A DNA stretch of 64,000 bases from Pseudomonas sp. DNDY-54 (GCF_019880365.1 NZ_CP082271.1:620001-684000); one strand, 5' to 3'. Positions 38,379 through 47,946 are shown, numbered from the stretch's first letter. Translations and numbers: made by a program. Notes: a model not told the origin generated them from the letters alone.

Positions 38379-40612
38379 CCGATGCGTTTGATTCTGAACT
38401 GACGAACAACATTGTTGATTTCAAGCCCAGGAGCCAACTGGCTACGGAGGCTCAGCTCACGGCGTTTATCGAATGGGCAAAACAGACCCTGCCCAAAGGC
38501 ATTCCCAGTCGCGTGCACTCGAGTATTTGCTGGGAAGACGGCAGTTGGCACAAGCATGGCGTCCATAGCTGTAGCTTCACGGCGCTGGGATCGACCAACG
38601 CAGCCCCAAAGGCGATACAGGCACCCTTCACGGAGTTTGCCAAGGCCATCATGGTGTACCGACGGGTGTATTTGCAGAAAAAGGCAATTAAAGACTGGCT
38701 GACTGCCCTGAAGGTGCTGGAAGCCGCCTTGGTCGAGCTGACCGGCACGCGGGATGTGACGCAGGTGTCCGCCGCTGTCTGCAATAAAGCGTGCGAGCAC
38801 CTGAGTCGTCACTGGGCAAAATGCAACAACGCATACGTTGGCAGCAAGGCACTTGAGGCGCTCATCACCCTGATGCGGGCCAAAAAACTGCTCAAGGCCG
38901 ATTTTCGGTGGACCTCTCCGCTGACGATGAAGTCGCGTGGCACGCTCAAGCAGCAAAAAGCGGATCGGGAACAGAAACTGCCCAACCCCGAAGCGATCAA
39001 AGCGCTCGGGGAAGTGTTCACTAACGAATTGACCCGCCCTCTGGATATCGTTGTGACATCCGCCTGTGCGCTGTTGCTGAGCGCCCCGAGTCGCGTGGGT
39101 GAGTTGGCGGATGTTGAATTGGATTGTCGGGTGTTCAAAGAGGATACCCACGGCAACCGGCGCATGTTCCTGCGCTGGTACGCGGAAAAGGTAAACCAGG
39201 TCACGCTGAAGCCAGTCGTTAAGCCCGAGATGGAGCCGGTCGTCGAGCGGGTCATCACCTTACTGAAACCGATCACCGATGAGGCGCGGGCTTACGCCGC
39301 CTGGCTGGAAGAGCATCCCGATGACTTTCCGCCCCATGAAGGGCTGCCACCCAAGGGGCCTGATGAACCGCTCACCTATGCCGAAGCCTGTGCCGCGCTG
39401 AAACTCAGTGTTCATGAGAACCACAACCCGCGAACTACATTCCAAACAGGTTTCCTAAAACCCATGGAGCAGAAAAAGGCGCTCAGCCCCGCCGCCCGAG
39501 CCCTCTTGGCCGAGATTCGTGATGGTTTGGATGCCAGTAGAGGGACGCGGATATACGTGAAGGACAAGCCAGGAGTCCAGGGTGTTGAGTTTGACGACCG
39601 GTGTGTGATCACGCTGCGCACGCTCAATGTGCTGCTGCGTGAGAAGTATCTCCCAAAGGATTTTCCCTACACCACGCCGTACACGGAGGGCAAGGCGCGG
39701 GTGAAGTTTCGTGATGCCTTGTTCACCGTGCGCACGGGAGCGCTGGCTGAAGACGCAGGTGGCACTGCTGTGACGCACGGGTTTGGCGTAGAGATCGCGG
39801 CGAACCCTAACCGAATGAAGGCGCAATTATCCAGTACGAACAACCCGGCAAGGAAAAGTCTGTTCGAGCGCCATGGCTACCCCGGTGTCAAGGTCAACAC
39901 GCATGCGTTTCGACACGAATTGAACACGGCAATGCACCAGGCCGGTCTGTCGCAGCTCCTTATTGACGCCTTCTCCGGGCGCACGACGATGGGATCGGTC
40001 TACAACCATGAAACCAGCGAGGACCGCACCCAGAGGGTTGCGGATTACCACCCAAAAACGAAGCACAGCAACGCTGCTCAGCTTATGGACAAGATCAAAA
40101 CCAATCAGCCGCTGAACCTGGTTGATGTGAGGGAACTGCACGAGGGTGAGCAGGACCGCATTGTCCATCAAACCCACCTCGGCGTTTGTGTGCACAACTT
40201 CGCATCCGAGCCCTGCCCGAAAATGGGTGCCTGTTTGGGCTGCGGGCGGCTCGGCTGCGTCAAAGGGGATGACGTGAAGCTGCGCAACCTCAGGGAAGAA
40301 TGCGACGACCTTAAACGCCGCCTAGATAAAGCCATGGATGCACAGTCTCGTGGCGTGTTTGGGGCATCGGAGTCGGCCAAAAAACTGGGTGAGATGCTCT
40401 TTAAGTGCGAGGCGCTCATCCAAACGCTGGAAAACCCCGAACTCGAAAACGGTGACATTGTGTGGAACGCCGATAACGGTTGGACGCTGACCAAGAACGC
40501 CGCCGCAATGTCGGGGTTGATCGAAGTCAAAGTCATTGAAGAGAACCAGGCGCAAGAGGCGTTGCCATCTTTGGATGACGTCCTGGCTTTGCTGGATGAG
40601 ATCGAGGGTTAA
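38375..40612 (+). CDS. Tyrosine recombinase 3, large, with Cys-rich insert
   Basis: Protein of 745 residues, unusually long for this superfamily. Catalytic landmarks: Arg I in LSAPSRVGELADVELD (about residue 230), the HxxR box in VNTHAFRHELNTAMHQAG (about 511), then DAFSGRTTMGSVYNHETSE, where the Tyr is the likely nucleophile. A Cys-rich stretch GVCVHNFASEPCPKMG and ACLGCGRLGCVKGD follows (about 605-635), probably zinc-binding, and then a coiled coil (LRNLREECDDLKRRLDKAM). It is third in a start-stop coupled operon. Tn554 TnpB is a partial analogue by position and size. Confidence 0.75.
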   Translation: MTDAFDSELTNNIVDFKPRSQLATEAQLTAFIEWAKQTLPKGIPSRVHSSICWEDGSWHKHGVHSCSFTALGSTNAAPKAIQAPFTEFAKAIMVYRRVYLQKKAIKDWLTALKVLEAALVELTGTRDVTQVSAAVCNKACEHLSRHWAKCNNAYVGSKALEALITLMRAKKLLKADFRWTSPLTMKSRGTLKQQKADREQKLPNPEAIKALGEVFTNELTRPLDIVVTSACALLLSAPSRVGELADVELDCRVFKEDTHGNRRMFLRWYAEKVNQVTLKPVVKPEMEPVVERVITLLKPITDEARAYAAWLEEHPDDFPPHEGLPPKGPDEPLTYAEACAALKLSVHENHNPRTTFQTGFLKPMEQKKALSPAARALLAEIRDGLDASRGTRIYVKDKPGVQGVEFDDRCVITLRTLNVLLREKYLPKDFPYTTPYTEGKARVKFRDALFTVRTGALAEDAGGTAVTHGFGVEIAANPNRMKAQLSSTNNPARKSLFERHGYPGVKVNTHAFRHELNTAMHQAGLSQLLIDAFSGRTTMGSVYNHETSEDRTQRVADYHPKTKHSNAAQLMDKIKTNQPLNLVDVRELHEGEQDRIVHQTHLGVCVHNFASEPCPKMGACLGCGRLGCVKGDDVKLRNLREECDDLKRRLDKAMDAQSRGVFGASESAKKLGEMLFKCEALIQTLENPELENGDIVWNADNGWTLTKNAAAMSGLIEVKVIEENQAQEALPSLDDVLALLDEIEG

Positions 40613-40614
40613 CG

Positions 40615-41013
40615 ATGGGGCATTTAACGCCAAAGGATCAGAAACGCATCATTAAGCTGATTGAGGAATGGTCAGAGCCGAAGCTGACCTGGCCTTTGCT
40701 CGTTGAGGCCTGCAAAGAGAAATTGGGTATCAGCCGTGCTCGCCAGTCCCTGATGAATCTACCTGCCGTGGATTTGGCGATGAAGAATCGCAAGGCGGCA
40801 TTGAAGGCCAAGAAGCTGAAGCCGGGCTGGATTGGCGATATTCAGACAGCCAACGAGCGCATCGAGGAACTGACAGCGACCAAGCAGAAGCTGTTAGCGG
40901 CTGTTCGAGATATGCGTAGCCGGTTTTTGATCTGGCAAGCCAATGCGGATATGCACGGGCTGACGCAATCGATGTTGGAGCGGCCGGTTTCACAGCTTCA
41001 AAAAAAGATCTGA
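40615..41013 (+). CDS. Small helical accessory protein of the recombinase operon
   Basis: Protein of 132 residues, two nucleotides after the third recombinase. The N-terminal half (KRIIKLIEEWSEPKLTWPLL ... GISRARQSLMNLPAV) looks like a small helix-turn-helix. The C-terminal half (TANERIEELTATKQKLLAAV) is a predicted coiled coil. This layout recalls TnpC of Tn554 and other last genes of multi-recombinase modules, which tune recombination. It has no catalytic motif. The role is inferred from position only. Confidence 0.6.
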   Translation: MGHLTPKDQKRIIKLIEEWSEPKLTWPLLVEACKEKLGISRARQSLMNLPAVDLAMKNRKAALKAKKLKPGWIGDIQTANERIEELTATKQKLLAAVRDMRSRFLIWQANADMHGLTQSMLERPVSQLQKKI

Positions 41014-41385
41014 TCCGGTGTTCGGAAACTTATACTTGGGAAATACTCATGGCAGCTACGTCCTGAAATTCGAGCACTTGGACCATGCTCCGCGCTAAGT
41101 TCTGGAGGGGTGCGAGTTGATGACCCGGCCATATTACAAGCCATAACCGGGGATGAGGGTACCAGAGGAGCAACAGTAGCAAATCACATACTCAATCATG
41201 GCTACCGTCGCCAGCGATTTGATTTCCATGCTCACACCTGAATAATTTTCTTGTGAATGAAGCGGTCTGTTGCCGCTGGCCAACAATGACCGCTTTTGAC
41301 CGCTTTGAGCCTTTCGGATTAGGCAGGAATCGGCCAAAACCTGCCCGTGGTGACAGTCGCAGTCGAACCTGGATTTCCTGCGTCT
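41014..41385. other. Intergenic region with recombination-like motifs
   Basis: A 372-base gap between the recombinase operon and the convergent deacetylase gene. No gene is supported. Toward its right end are ATGACCGCTTTTGACCGC (about 41285-41302) and CGGCCAAAACCTGCCC (41331-41346). The latter matches the core of the repeats at 44699 and 58504, so it may be an element boundary. Confidence 0.4.
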
Positions 41386-43251
41386 TTAGTGATGTAAGTC
41401 AATCATAATCGTGCCGGCGGGAATATCGCGGAACAGCCATCGCCCATCGGATAGCTTTTGCATGGCGCTGCCAGAGACCGGCCGCAGGCCAGTTGGCAAC
41501 TCAAATACCAGATCTTTAATAGGCTCTTGCGCTTGGACGTTGAGCACAATTTGACCGCGTTGCGCCAGCACATCGACCTCGACTTTATCGCGTGCAGCCC
41601 ACCAGCTGCCGTACTGGCTCATGGTTCCAAACCAGGCGAATGGTTTGAGTCGAGGAAGGATCTGTTCCAAGAAGCGGTACTTATGGTCAACTTCATTCGG
41701 GTGAAGCAGCATCACGTAACTTGCGCCATATCGGGCAAGCTTCTCGGCCAGCTCAACCGCCTCCTCGACTCGCTGATCCATAATCGGCGGTATCTCATCT
41801 TCAATCGCAATTGGAAACTCAAACACTGTCGTTTCATCGCTATACATCCGTTGCGTGTTTGTGCGAAACGGTAAGTGTGTGGTGAGGTTCCCTGCAGTTG
41901 CTGAACTCGAAAAGCGATAGCCCGATGCGGCCAGAGCCTCAGGGAGGCGAGGCGGTGTTGCTAGATAGCCGGGACGGAACGAGACCACCGAGCGACCGGT
42001 CAGTTGCTCCAACAAAAAGCGGCTCACCCTAAGCTCGCCCATCACCGTCGCACCTTGCGTATCGCCGAGAGCCTTAACCCTCGGCTGATAGGTCGGATAT
42101 TGCTCGCTCCCATCACCAAGCTGAAGCGAGGCGTAAATGTCGGAATGGCTAACAGAGTGGCTGGCTATCTCCATACCAGCCGCCACCAAGGCATCCATCG
42201 CAGCAAGCGTACGGTCGTTGAAAAAACCTTCGTCCTGAAAGTCGCGGTAGTATTTTGTTTGTAGGAAAAAGGTTGCCGGTATTCCTTCCCGCACGAGCAA
42301 GTCCCGATAGGCAAGTAGATTGCCCATCGACTTGACGTAATCCACATCAAACGTCACGACCGCAGCCAGGCGTTGGCCTTGTGGCACAGAGCCAATCGTG
42401 ACGGCTAGCGGTTCGTGCTGGCGATAGACAGCCCTGAGCCAGCGCAGCCATACGTCGACGGAGGGCTCATAACCATTGGCATAGGCCCGGTAGCCTTGGT
42501 CATTACGATCGTTGTGCGCTCGCATGATGAAAAAGCCGAGGTCAAAACCCAACGCATATGCGCTGCCGCCTGCCTTGTTGTCTCCTCTGACCAAAGCGGC
42601 GGATCCGTCTTCGAACCTGGCCAAAACCTGCTGCGCATTCACATACGTTTGCGTGCCGATCCAACTTGTCGGCAGATCAGGCTGGCCAAGCAGTACTGTC
42701 TTTTCATGGGGATCGCTGATCCAGCCAAGGGCTGGCGCTTGTTCGAAGGTGATACTGTGGTGAGCTCGCGATTCCAAAGTCGATTCGAAGCCAAACAGAT
42801 CGTGTAGTCCGCCACCCAGCACTTGTGTGGCTATTAGAGTCCGTCCTGCTTCCACGTGGCGGCGCAGCGCTGTGCGCCCAGCATCGTCAAGGGTGCGTCC
42901 CGAAAGCAACGGATACACGAGGACGACGTTATGACGAGTAGCCTCGGCGACGTCATCGGTAATAGTGAACGGCACGCCGATACTTTTGAGGCCATGAGAC
43001 AGGCCGAGCCAAGCGGAATCCTTATCAGTCAACAAGATTGCAAGACGAGAAGGCTCTCCGCTGGCGAAGCGATTCCAGTCGGAACGCCCCTGGTCAGAGA
43101 TATGGCTCACTTCAGTGGGCCCGTTTAGATCATCTAAGCGATCAAATGTGTTTCGCTCGATAAAAGCGGTAACGGCAACTATCAGCAAACTGACAAGAAC
43201 TATAATGGCGATGGCACGTGCCAAGATGGCAGGCTTGTTTACGAACGGCAC
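41386..43251 (-). CDS. Membrane-anchored polysaccharide deacetylase (NodB/CE4), PelA C-terminal-like
   Basis: Protein of 621 residues. Membrane anchor at 10-30 (LARAIAIIVLVSLLIVAVTAF). Then comes a Rossmann/amidotransferase-like region at 65-260 (RLAILLTDKDSAWLG, NVVLVYPLLSGRTL). A CE4 NodB domain covers about 295-545 with FDVD (301-304), HSVSH metal ligands (365-369), RPGY (426-429) and LLHPNE (515-520). A short beta-rich tail ends the protein. That order equals the second two-thirds of PelA. It starts at GTG 43251 with GAGG before it. Predicted to de-N-acetylate an exopolysaccharide in the periplasm. No synthase genes are nearby. Confidence 0.8.
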   Translation of the reverse strand: MPFVNKPAILARAIAIIVLVSLLIVAVTAFIERNTFDRLDDLNGPTEVSHISDQGRSDWNRFASGEPSRLAILLTDKDSAWLGLSHGLKSIGVPFTITDDVAEATRHNVVLVYPLLSGRTLDDAGRTALRRHVEAGRTLIATQVLGGGLHDLFGFESTLESRAHHSITFEQAPALGWISDPHEKTVLLGQPDLPTSWIGTQTYVNAQQVLARFEDGSAALVRGDNKAGGSAYALGFDLGFFIMRAHNDRNDQGYRAYANGYEPSVDVWLRWLRAVYRQHEPLAVTIGSVPQGQRLAAVVTFDVDYVKSMGNLLAYRDLLVREGIPATFFLQTKYYRDFQDEGFFNDRTLAAMDALVAAGMEIASHSVSHSDIYASLQLGDGSEQYPTYQPRVKALGDTQGATVMGELRVSRFLLEQLTGRSVVSFRPGYLATPPRLPEALAASGYRFSSSATAGNLTTHLPFRTNTQRMYSDETTVFEFPIAIEDEIPPIMDQRVEEAVELAEKLARYGASYVMLLHPNEVDHKYRFLEQILPRLKPFAWFGTMSQYGSWWAARDKVEVDVLAQRGQIVLNVQAQEPIKDLVFELPTGLRPVSGSAMQKLSDGRWLFRDIPAGTIMIDLHH

Positions 43252-43376
43252 GAAGACCTCGTCGGTGCAAGTTGAAAATTAGCATCTTGGAGCAATGCGA
43301 GGCAGGAAACGTTAGAGCGGCAACCGGCTCCTGCTGCTTCCGGATCGTAGCTGTTTCGTTTATTAGCAATAGATTT

Positions 43377-44258
43377 TCATAGTTGTTGGCCGGTTGGATA
43401 ATATTCCCACTCTTGCCAGTCGATACCCCCTACAGCCAAAGGCTGCAGCCTAGCCCGCCAAAAGCTGTCCTGCTCTTGAAGTAGAGCCTGTGCTGCGCCG
43501 CCCCAGGTTTCTTCAGGCGCAAGCTGAGGCTCTATGCTCTGCGCGAGTCGAAAGCGCACGGCCGGCCAGCGCTGAGCGATTTTCTCCGTGAGCTGGGCGC
43601 TGCGTTCAGCACTGCGGGTGTAGATCATCAAACTCACCTTACTAACACCGATGGAAGGTAGCTCACACGGAGCGCAAGGAAAGCCACCCATCTCCTCAGT
43701 AAACCAGCGGTAATGGCTCGATATTTCGACAGGCCAAGGACTAGCGGCTGCCACATGCTTTAGCGTGTCCAGCCATTCACGCACATGTTTCGCCGGAACC
43801 GGCCAGCCACGCTGCTCAACTTCCAGATCCAGATGAAGTGCTGAGAACGACACAGACTTCAATTTCGAAATGATGGCGATCAGCGAAGCGCGGTGCTCAG
43901 GCGCCATCCAGTCTGGATCACCCAAAAGCAGCACAGGCTCGAAGCCACGTTTTCTGAGCGTTATGGCAACCGCATCGAGCGTCCGCACAACTTCCGGTTG
44001 CGCTAATTGCTCGGCGCTCAGCCCGATATATAGACGTTGGATGCCCGTGCGGTCCAGGCGAGACAGCTCGTCGGTTCGAGTAGCAGGATTGAGCAACGCA
44101 CGGCTATCCCAAATGTACACGCCCCGCCTCCAGGCCTGGGTAGCCTCGGGTTCAGCAGCGTTTACTTCCAGAAAGTGCAATTGCGCCGGTGACATAACCT
44201 CTGCCGGCGCAGCGAAAGCCAGGCAACTTAGCAAGCAGCACACTAGAAGCTGGCGCAT
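43377..44258 (-). CDS. Secreted TIM-barrel-like putative glycosidase
   Basis: Exported protein of 293 residues (signal MRQLLVCCLLSCLAFAAPAE). The repeating strand/helix pattern from about 45 to 290 looks like a TIM barrel: RRGVYIWDSRALL, IQRLYIGLSAEQL, FEPVLLLGDPDWM, SALHLDLEVEQRGWP, VSKVSLMIYTRSA. The acidic LDLEVE at strand 4 could hold catalytic residues. It lies 125 nt upstream of the deacetylase on the same strand and is probably co-transcribed. Not clearly the GH166 family of PelA. Start ATG 44258 is set by the signal peptide. Confidence 0.6.
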   Translation of the reverse strand: MRQLLVCCLLSCLAFAAPAEVMSPAQLHFLEVNAAEPEATQAWRRGVYIWDSRALLNPATRTDELSRLDRTGIQRLYIGLSAEQLAQPEVVRTLDAVAITLRKRGFEPVLLLGDPDWMAPEHRASLIAIISKLKSVSFSALHLDLEVEQRGWPVPAKHVREWLDTLKHVAAASPWPVEISSHYRWFTEEMGGFPCAPCELPSIGVSKVSLMIYTRSAERSAQLTEKIAQRWPAVRFRLAQSIEPQLAPEETWGGAAQALLQEQDSFWRARLQPLAVGGIDWQEWEYYPTGQQL

Positions 44259-44698
44259 TTGAAACTTCTTCGCTTTAAGGAGAACCCACCACGGTGCCAT
44301 GGCTGATGATTCACGATCACGTCGCAGCATTTCATTGAGCATCGCAACCGCGCTCCAGCATCGAATGACAATATGAGCCACGGAAGATCTGGACGCCCCG
44401 CCACAGGCGTAGGTATCCGCGTAGCGATAGTTTTGCACCATGCGAATCTAACCGAGTGGCGGTTTCACGTTATCAACCAAAACCGTCACTAGTGACTAGG
44501 AAGTCTCAGGGGTACGAGTCGTCAAGAAGCCAGCGGACATTGAGGGGCAAGTCCAATGTGCCGAGAAGAGGTTTACAATCCCCGCCCCGCTAAACGGTAT
44601 GTTGCATACAGCCAGCGCTGCAAGCGAACTGCATAGGTCAGCCCGTCCAGCTACACGGGTGGACACCATCTGCTTCGGGTCGATCGCTCTCAAGGACT

Positions 44699-44718
44699 GC
44701 TTTTGGCCGGTTAGCGAC
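44699..44718. repeat. Left copy of a perfect 20-bp inverted repeat
   Basis: GCTTTTGGCCGGTTAGCGAC is the exact reverse complement of 58504-58523. It lies about 80 bp before the N-terminal integrase fragment. The remaining 44259-44777 gap holds no gene I can support. Confidence 0.8.
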
Positions 44719-44777
44719 CACTGCTCTGGCTAGCCATGCTTGCCCTCCCACATGTGGAGGACTTGCCATGAAACATC

Positions 44778-44984
44778 ATTGCTACCTGTAGCCGTCAGCC
44801 CTGGAACAAAGGTAAGTTGGTCGGGCAGAAAACCCCACTCCGACTGAGAGATATCTGGGCCATCCGAGTAAGGCTTCAAATTGCAGAAAGATCCCGGGAT
44901 CTGGCTCTCTTCGATCTGGCCATCGACAGCAAGCTTCGAGCCTGCGACTTAACCAAACTCCGTGTGTGCGACGTTGCTCAGTAA
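44778..44984 (+). pseudogene. N-terminal fragment of a tyrosine integrase
   Basis: About 69 codons reading [46 protein letters not shown] then stop. It belongs, from memory, to a compact integrase family whose C-terminal half has YGTHTMRRTKASLIYRRTKN. That C-terminal half appears 13 kb away at 58112-58474 in the same orientation. The coding sequence stops where IS21-type istB sequence begins. No normal start codon is in frame; a TGA at 44769 precedes it, so the 5' end is also damaged. Confidence 0.7.
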
Positions 44985-45411
44985 GCGCGTGCGCTTCTAC
45001 TCCACGGTCGATCTGGTCAATCTGCTGGAGCGCGAAAAACACGACGGCAAAGCCGGGCGGATCGCCCAGGCACTGCTGCGCATGGATCTGGTCATCCTCG
45101 ACGAACTGGGTTATCTGCCGTTCAGCCAGGCTGGCGGTGCGTTGCTGTTTCACCTGCTGTCCAAGCTGTACGAACACACCAGCGTGGTGATCACCACCAA
45201 CCTGAGCTTCGCCGAATGGTCGAGCGTGTTCGGCGACGCCAAGATGACCACCGCCCTGCTGGATCGGCTGACCCACCACTGCCACATCGTCGAAACCGGT
45301 AACGAGTCCTATCGCCTGCAACACAGTAGCTTGGCGGCCCAGGCCAAGATCAAATCACGGGAGCGAAAGCGTAAGGGCGGCCAAGAACCGGAGGACGATG
45401 AGCCGTTCTGA
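44985..45411 (+). pseudogene. C-terminal part of IstB, IS21-family helper ATPase
   Basis: About 142 residues of the IS21 helper protein: [41 protein letters not shown] (Walker B region), [44 protein letters not shown]. The first ~100 residues with Walker A are gone, and the integrase fragment is joined directly upstream. istA is absent. The element cannot move itself. Confidence 0.88.
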
Positions 45412-45540
45412 TTTCATGGCGACGACGGCCTGCTACATGGCTGCGTGTGGCAGGTCTTAAACAACTGAACTGGGCTAGCGAAGGAGTGGGGGCAACAGCA
45501 GCTGCGCTGGTAGACTTATCCACAGTTGCTGGTAACAAAA

Positions 45541-45605
45541 TCAGCAATCCGTCCTGGGTCAAATTTCAATCGGCAGGGTGGGTCAATTTTCCATCAGCGC
45601 CAACA
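45541..45605. mobile_element. Right terminal region of the IS21-family remnant
   Basis: Two subterminal repeats, GGGTCAAATTTCAATCGGC and GGGTCAATTTTCCATCAGC, lead to an end CGCCAACA (TGTTGGCG when read inward). Multiple end repeats and TG...CA termini are typical of IS21. The next base belongs to the sulfatase reading frame. Confidence 0.7.
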
Positions 45606-45606
45606 C

Positions 45607-47358
45607 CAGTACCTGCAGGAAGACCCGGCGACGGTGCTGAGCATGCTCTGGCACGGCTTCCCGGTGCTGCGGCTGCTGGCCGCCTGGCTCGCGGCGAGCG
45701 CCGCGCTGTTCGCGCTGTTCGGCTGGCTGGAGCGCCGCACCCGCGCCGCTCCGGTGAGCCTGGCGAGCGCGCCGGCCCGCCGCGGCGCGAGCTGGCCGGC
45801 GCGGTTCGCGGTGTTCGGCGTGTTGCTGGTGGTCAGCGTGGTGGCCGCGCGCGGCACGCTGCGTCAGGGCCCGCCGCTGCGCTGGGGCGATGCCTTCACC
45901 ACCGCCTCGACCTTCGCCAACCACCTCGGGCAGAACGCCACGCTGTCGCTCTACGATGCGGCGCGCAACCGCTTCTCGAGCCATCGCGACAACAGCTGGA
46001 AGGCGACACTGCCGGTTGCGGATGCGCAGGCGATCGCCCGCGAGCTGCTGCTGACCGCCAACGACCGGCTGGTGGACGCCGAGCTGGCGCCGGTGCGCCG
46101 TGACTTCCAGCCGCCGGCGGACGGCCAGCTGGCGGTGCGCAACGTGGTGGTGATCCTCATGGAGAGCTTCGCCGGCCGCTATGTCGGCGCGCTCGGCAGT
46201 GCCGACGGCATCACGCCGAACTTCGACCGCCTGGCCGGCGAGGGGCTGTTGTTCGAGCGCTTCTTCGCCAACGGCACCCACACCCACCAGGGCATGTTCG
46301 CCAGCATGGCCTGCTTTCCCAACCTGCCGGGCTTCGAGTACCTGATGCAGACGCCCGAAGGCGGCCATCGCTTCTCCGGCCTGCCGCAGCTGCTCGGTGC
46401 GCGGGCGTTCGACGACGTTTACGTCTACAACGGCGATTTCGCCTGGGACAACCAGGCGGGGTTCTTCGGCAACCAGGGCATGAAGCGCTTCGTCGGCCGC
46501 AACGACTACGTGAATCCGGTGGTTTCCGACCCGACCTGGGGCGTTTCCGACCAGGACATGTTCACCCGCGCCGCCGAGGAGCTGGGCAAGCTGGATAACG
46601 GCGCGCCGTTCTATGCGCTGCTGCAGACGCTGTCCAACCACACGCCGTATGCGCTGCCCGAGCAGTTGCCGGTCGCTGCTGTCGAGGGGCATGGCGCGCT
46701 GGATCAGCATCTGACGGCGATGCGTTATTCGGACTGGGCGCTGGGGCAGTTCTTCGACAAGGTGCGTAACCAGCCTTGGTTCAAGCAGACCTTGTTCGTG
46801 GTGGTCGGCGACCACGGTTTCGGCGCGCCGGAGGAAGTCACCGAGATGGACCTGCTGCGCTTCCACGTGCCGCTGCTGCTGATCGCCCCGGGCGTCACCG
46901 AGCGTTTCGGCAGCCGTCGCGAGGTGGTCGGTACGCAGGTGGACGTGGTGCCGACCATCATGGGCCGCCTCGGTGGCGAGGTGCGTCATCAATGCTGGGG
47001 CCGCGATTTGCTCAGCCTGCCGGCGGACGATCCGGGTTTCGGCATCGTCAAGCCGTCGGGCAGCGACCAGACCGTGGCGCTGATCCGCGGTGATCGGGTG
47101 CTGGTACAGCCCAAGGAGCAGCCGGCGCGGCTGTATCGCTATCGCCTGGGCGGTGAACCGGCTGGCGAGCGGATCGCCGCTGCCGAGGATCAGCCGCAGC
47201 TGCTGCGCCAGCTGCACGCCTACCTGCAGACCGCCACCGCCAGCCTGCTGGCCAACACCAGCGGAGATCGCAGCGGCGAGGGCGAGTCGGAAGCGGTGGC
47301 CGCCGAGGTGCCGCTCGCGGTGAAAGCGGCCCCGCCGGCACGGCCGGACAAGGGTTGA
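45607..47358 (+). pseudogene. LTA synthase-family sulfatase, 5' end removed by IS21
   Basis: Remaining 584 codons of an alkaline phosphatase-superfamily membrane enzyme. The visible part begins inside the membrane region (PATVLSMLWHGFPVLRLLAAW). The catalytic domain has NVVVILMESFAGRYVGALG, where the Thr/Ser nucleophile normally lies downstream in FFANGTHTHQGMFASM, and VVVGDHGFGAPEE. Full relatives have about 650-700 residues with further N-terminal membrane spans, so about 100 residues are missing. GC is much higher than in block B. Expression from an IS promoter is conceivable but function is doubtful. Confidence 0.8.
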
Positions 47359-47371
47359 GCGCGGCGGTCGA

Positions 47372-47854
47372 TCAGTGTTCCAGCGGCTTGAAGCTGTCGT
47401 CGGCGAAGTAAGTGGCGTAGTCGCCCAGCGCGCCGACCACCGTCACCGCGCCGTCGCGCTGACCGGCCGGGGCGCCGCTCATGGCGTCGGCACCGGCGAG
47501 CAGCTGGGCGATGATCAGGTGCAGCTGCGCGTCGGCCTCGGCGCTCAGCTTGCAGTTCTCCACCATGTAGGCGACCTGGCCGCGCACCGTCTCGGCCAGT
47601 TCGCCGTAGCGGGCGGCGGGCAGACGGTCTTCGTGGATCGCCGGCAGCGCCTGGCGCATATCGTTGTTGATGGTGCCCATTGCCTGGCGCAGCGGCGCGT
47701 CGGTGGCCCAGCGCTTGCCGGCATCGAGTTGCAGCGCCGGCGCGCCTTCGCCGTGGCCGTGGTCATGGCTGGTGGCGGCGAGGCTGGTGCCGGCGTGGCC
47801 GAGGGTGCCGGCGAGGATGATGGCGAGGGCGAGAGCGTAAGGTTTGCGGATCAT
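47372..47854 (-). CDS. His-rich small periplasmic protein
   Basis: Exported 160-residue protein (signal MIRKPYALALAIILAGTLGHA). After the signal comes SHDHGHGEG, a likely metal-binding stretch, then a helical region (RWATDAPLRQAMGTINNDMR ... QVAYMVENCKLSAEADAQLH). The family is not named with certainty; similar proteins sit in metal or redox contexts. GGAG lies 8 nt before ATG 47854. It lies downstream of the ECF sigma operon on the same strand and may belong to its regulon. Confidence 0.7.
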   Translation of the reverse strand: MIRKPYALALAIILAGTLGHAGTSLAATSHDHGHGEGAPALQLDAGKRWATDAPLRQAMGTINNDMRQALPAIHEDRLPAARYGELAETVRGQVAYMVENCKLSAEADAQLHLIIAQLLAGADAMSGAPAGQRDGAVTVVGALGDYATYFADDSFKPLEH

Positions 47855-47946
47855 CGATAGAACTCCATTGAGCGAGCCGGCGAAGTGCGGCTCCTGATGT
47901 TCTAACGCAGGCGCGACGGTTTTGTTCCATCGCGCCGTGCAATCCG

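Noticed and set aside
38222..39151. Minus-strand 309-codon frame
   Set aside because: Antisense to recombinases 2 and 3, which have catalytic motifs.
41134..41337. Minus-strand 67-codon frame in the gap after the recombinase operon
   Set aside because: Short, no recognisable sequence, spans motif-rich noncoding DNA.
45583..47217. Minus-strand 544-codon frame
   Set aside because: Exactly antisense to the sulfatase. Long antisense frames are common at this GC, and its composition (His, Gln, Arg, Val repeats) is not protein-like.
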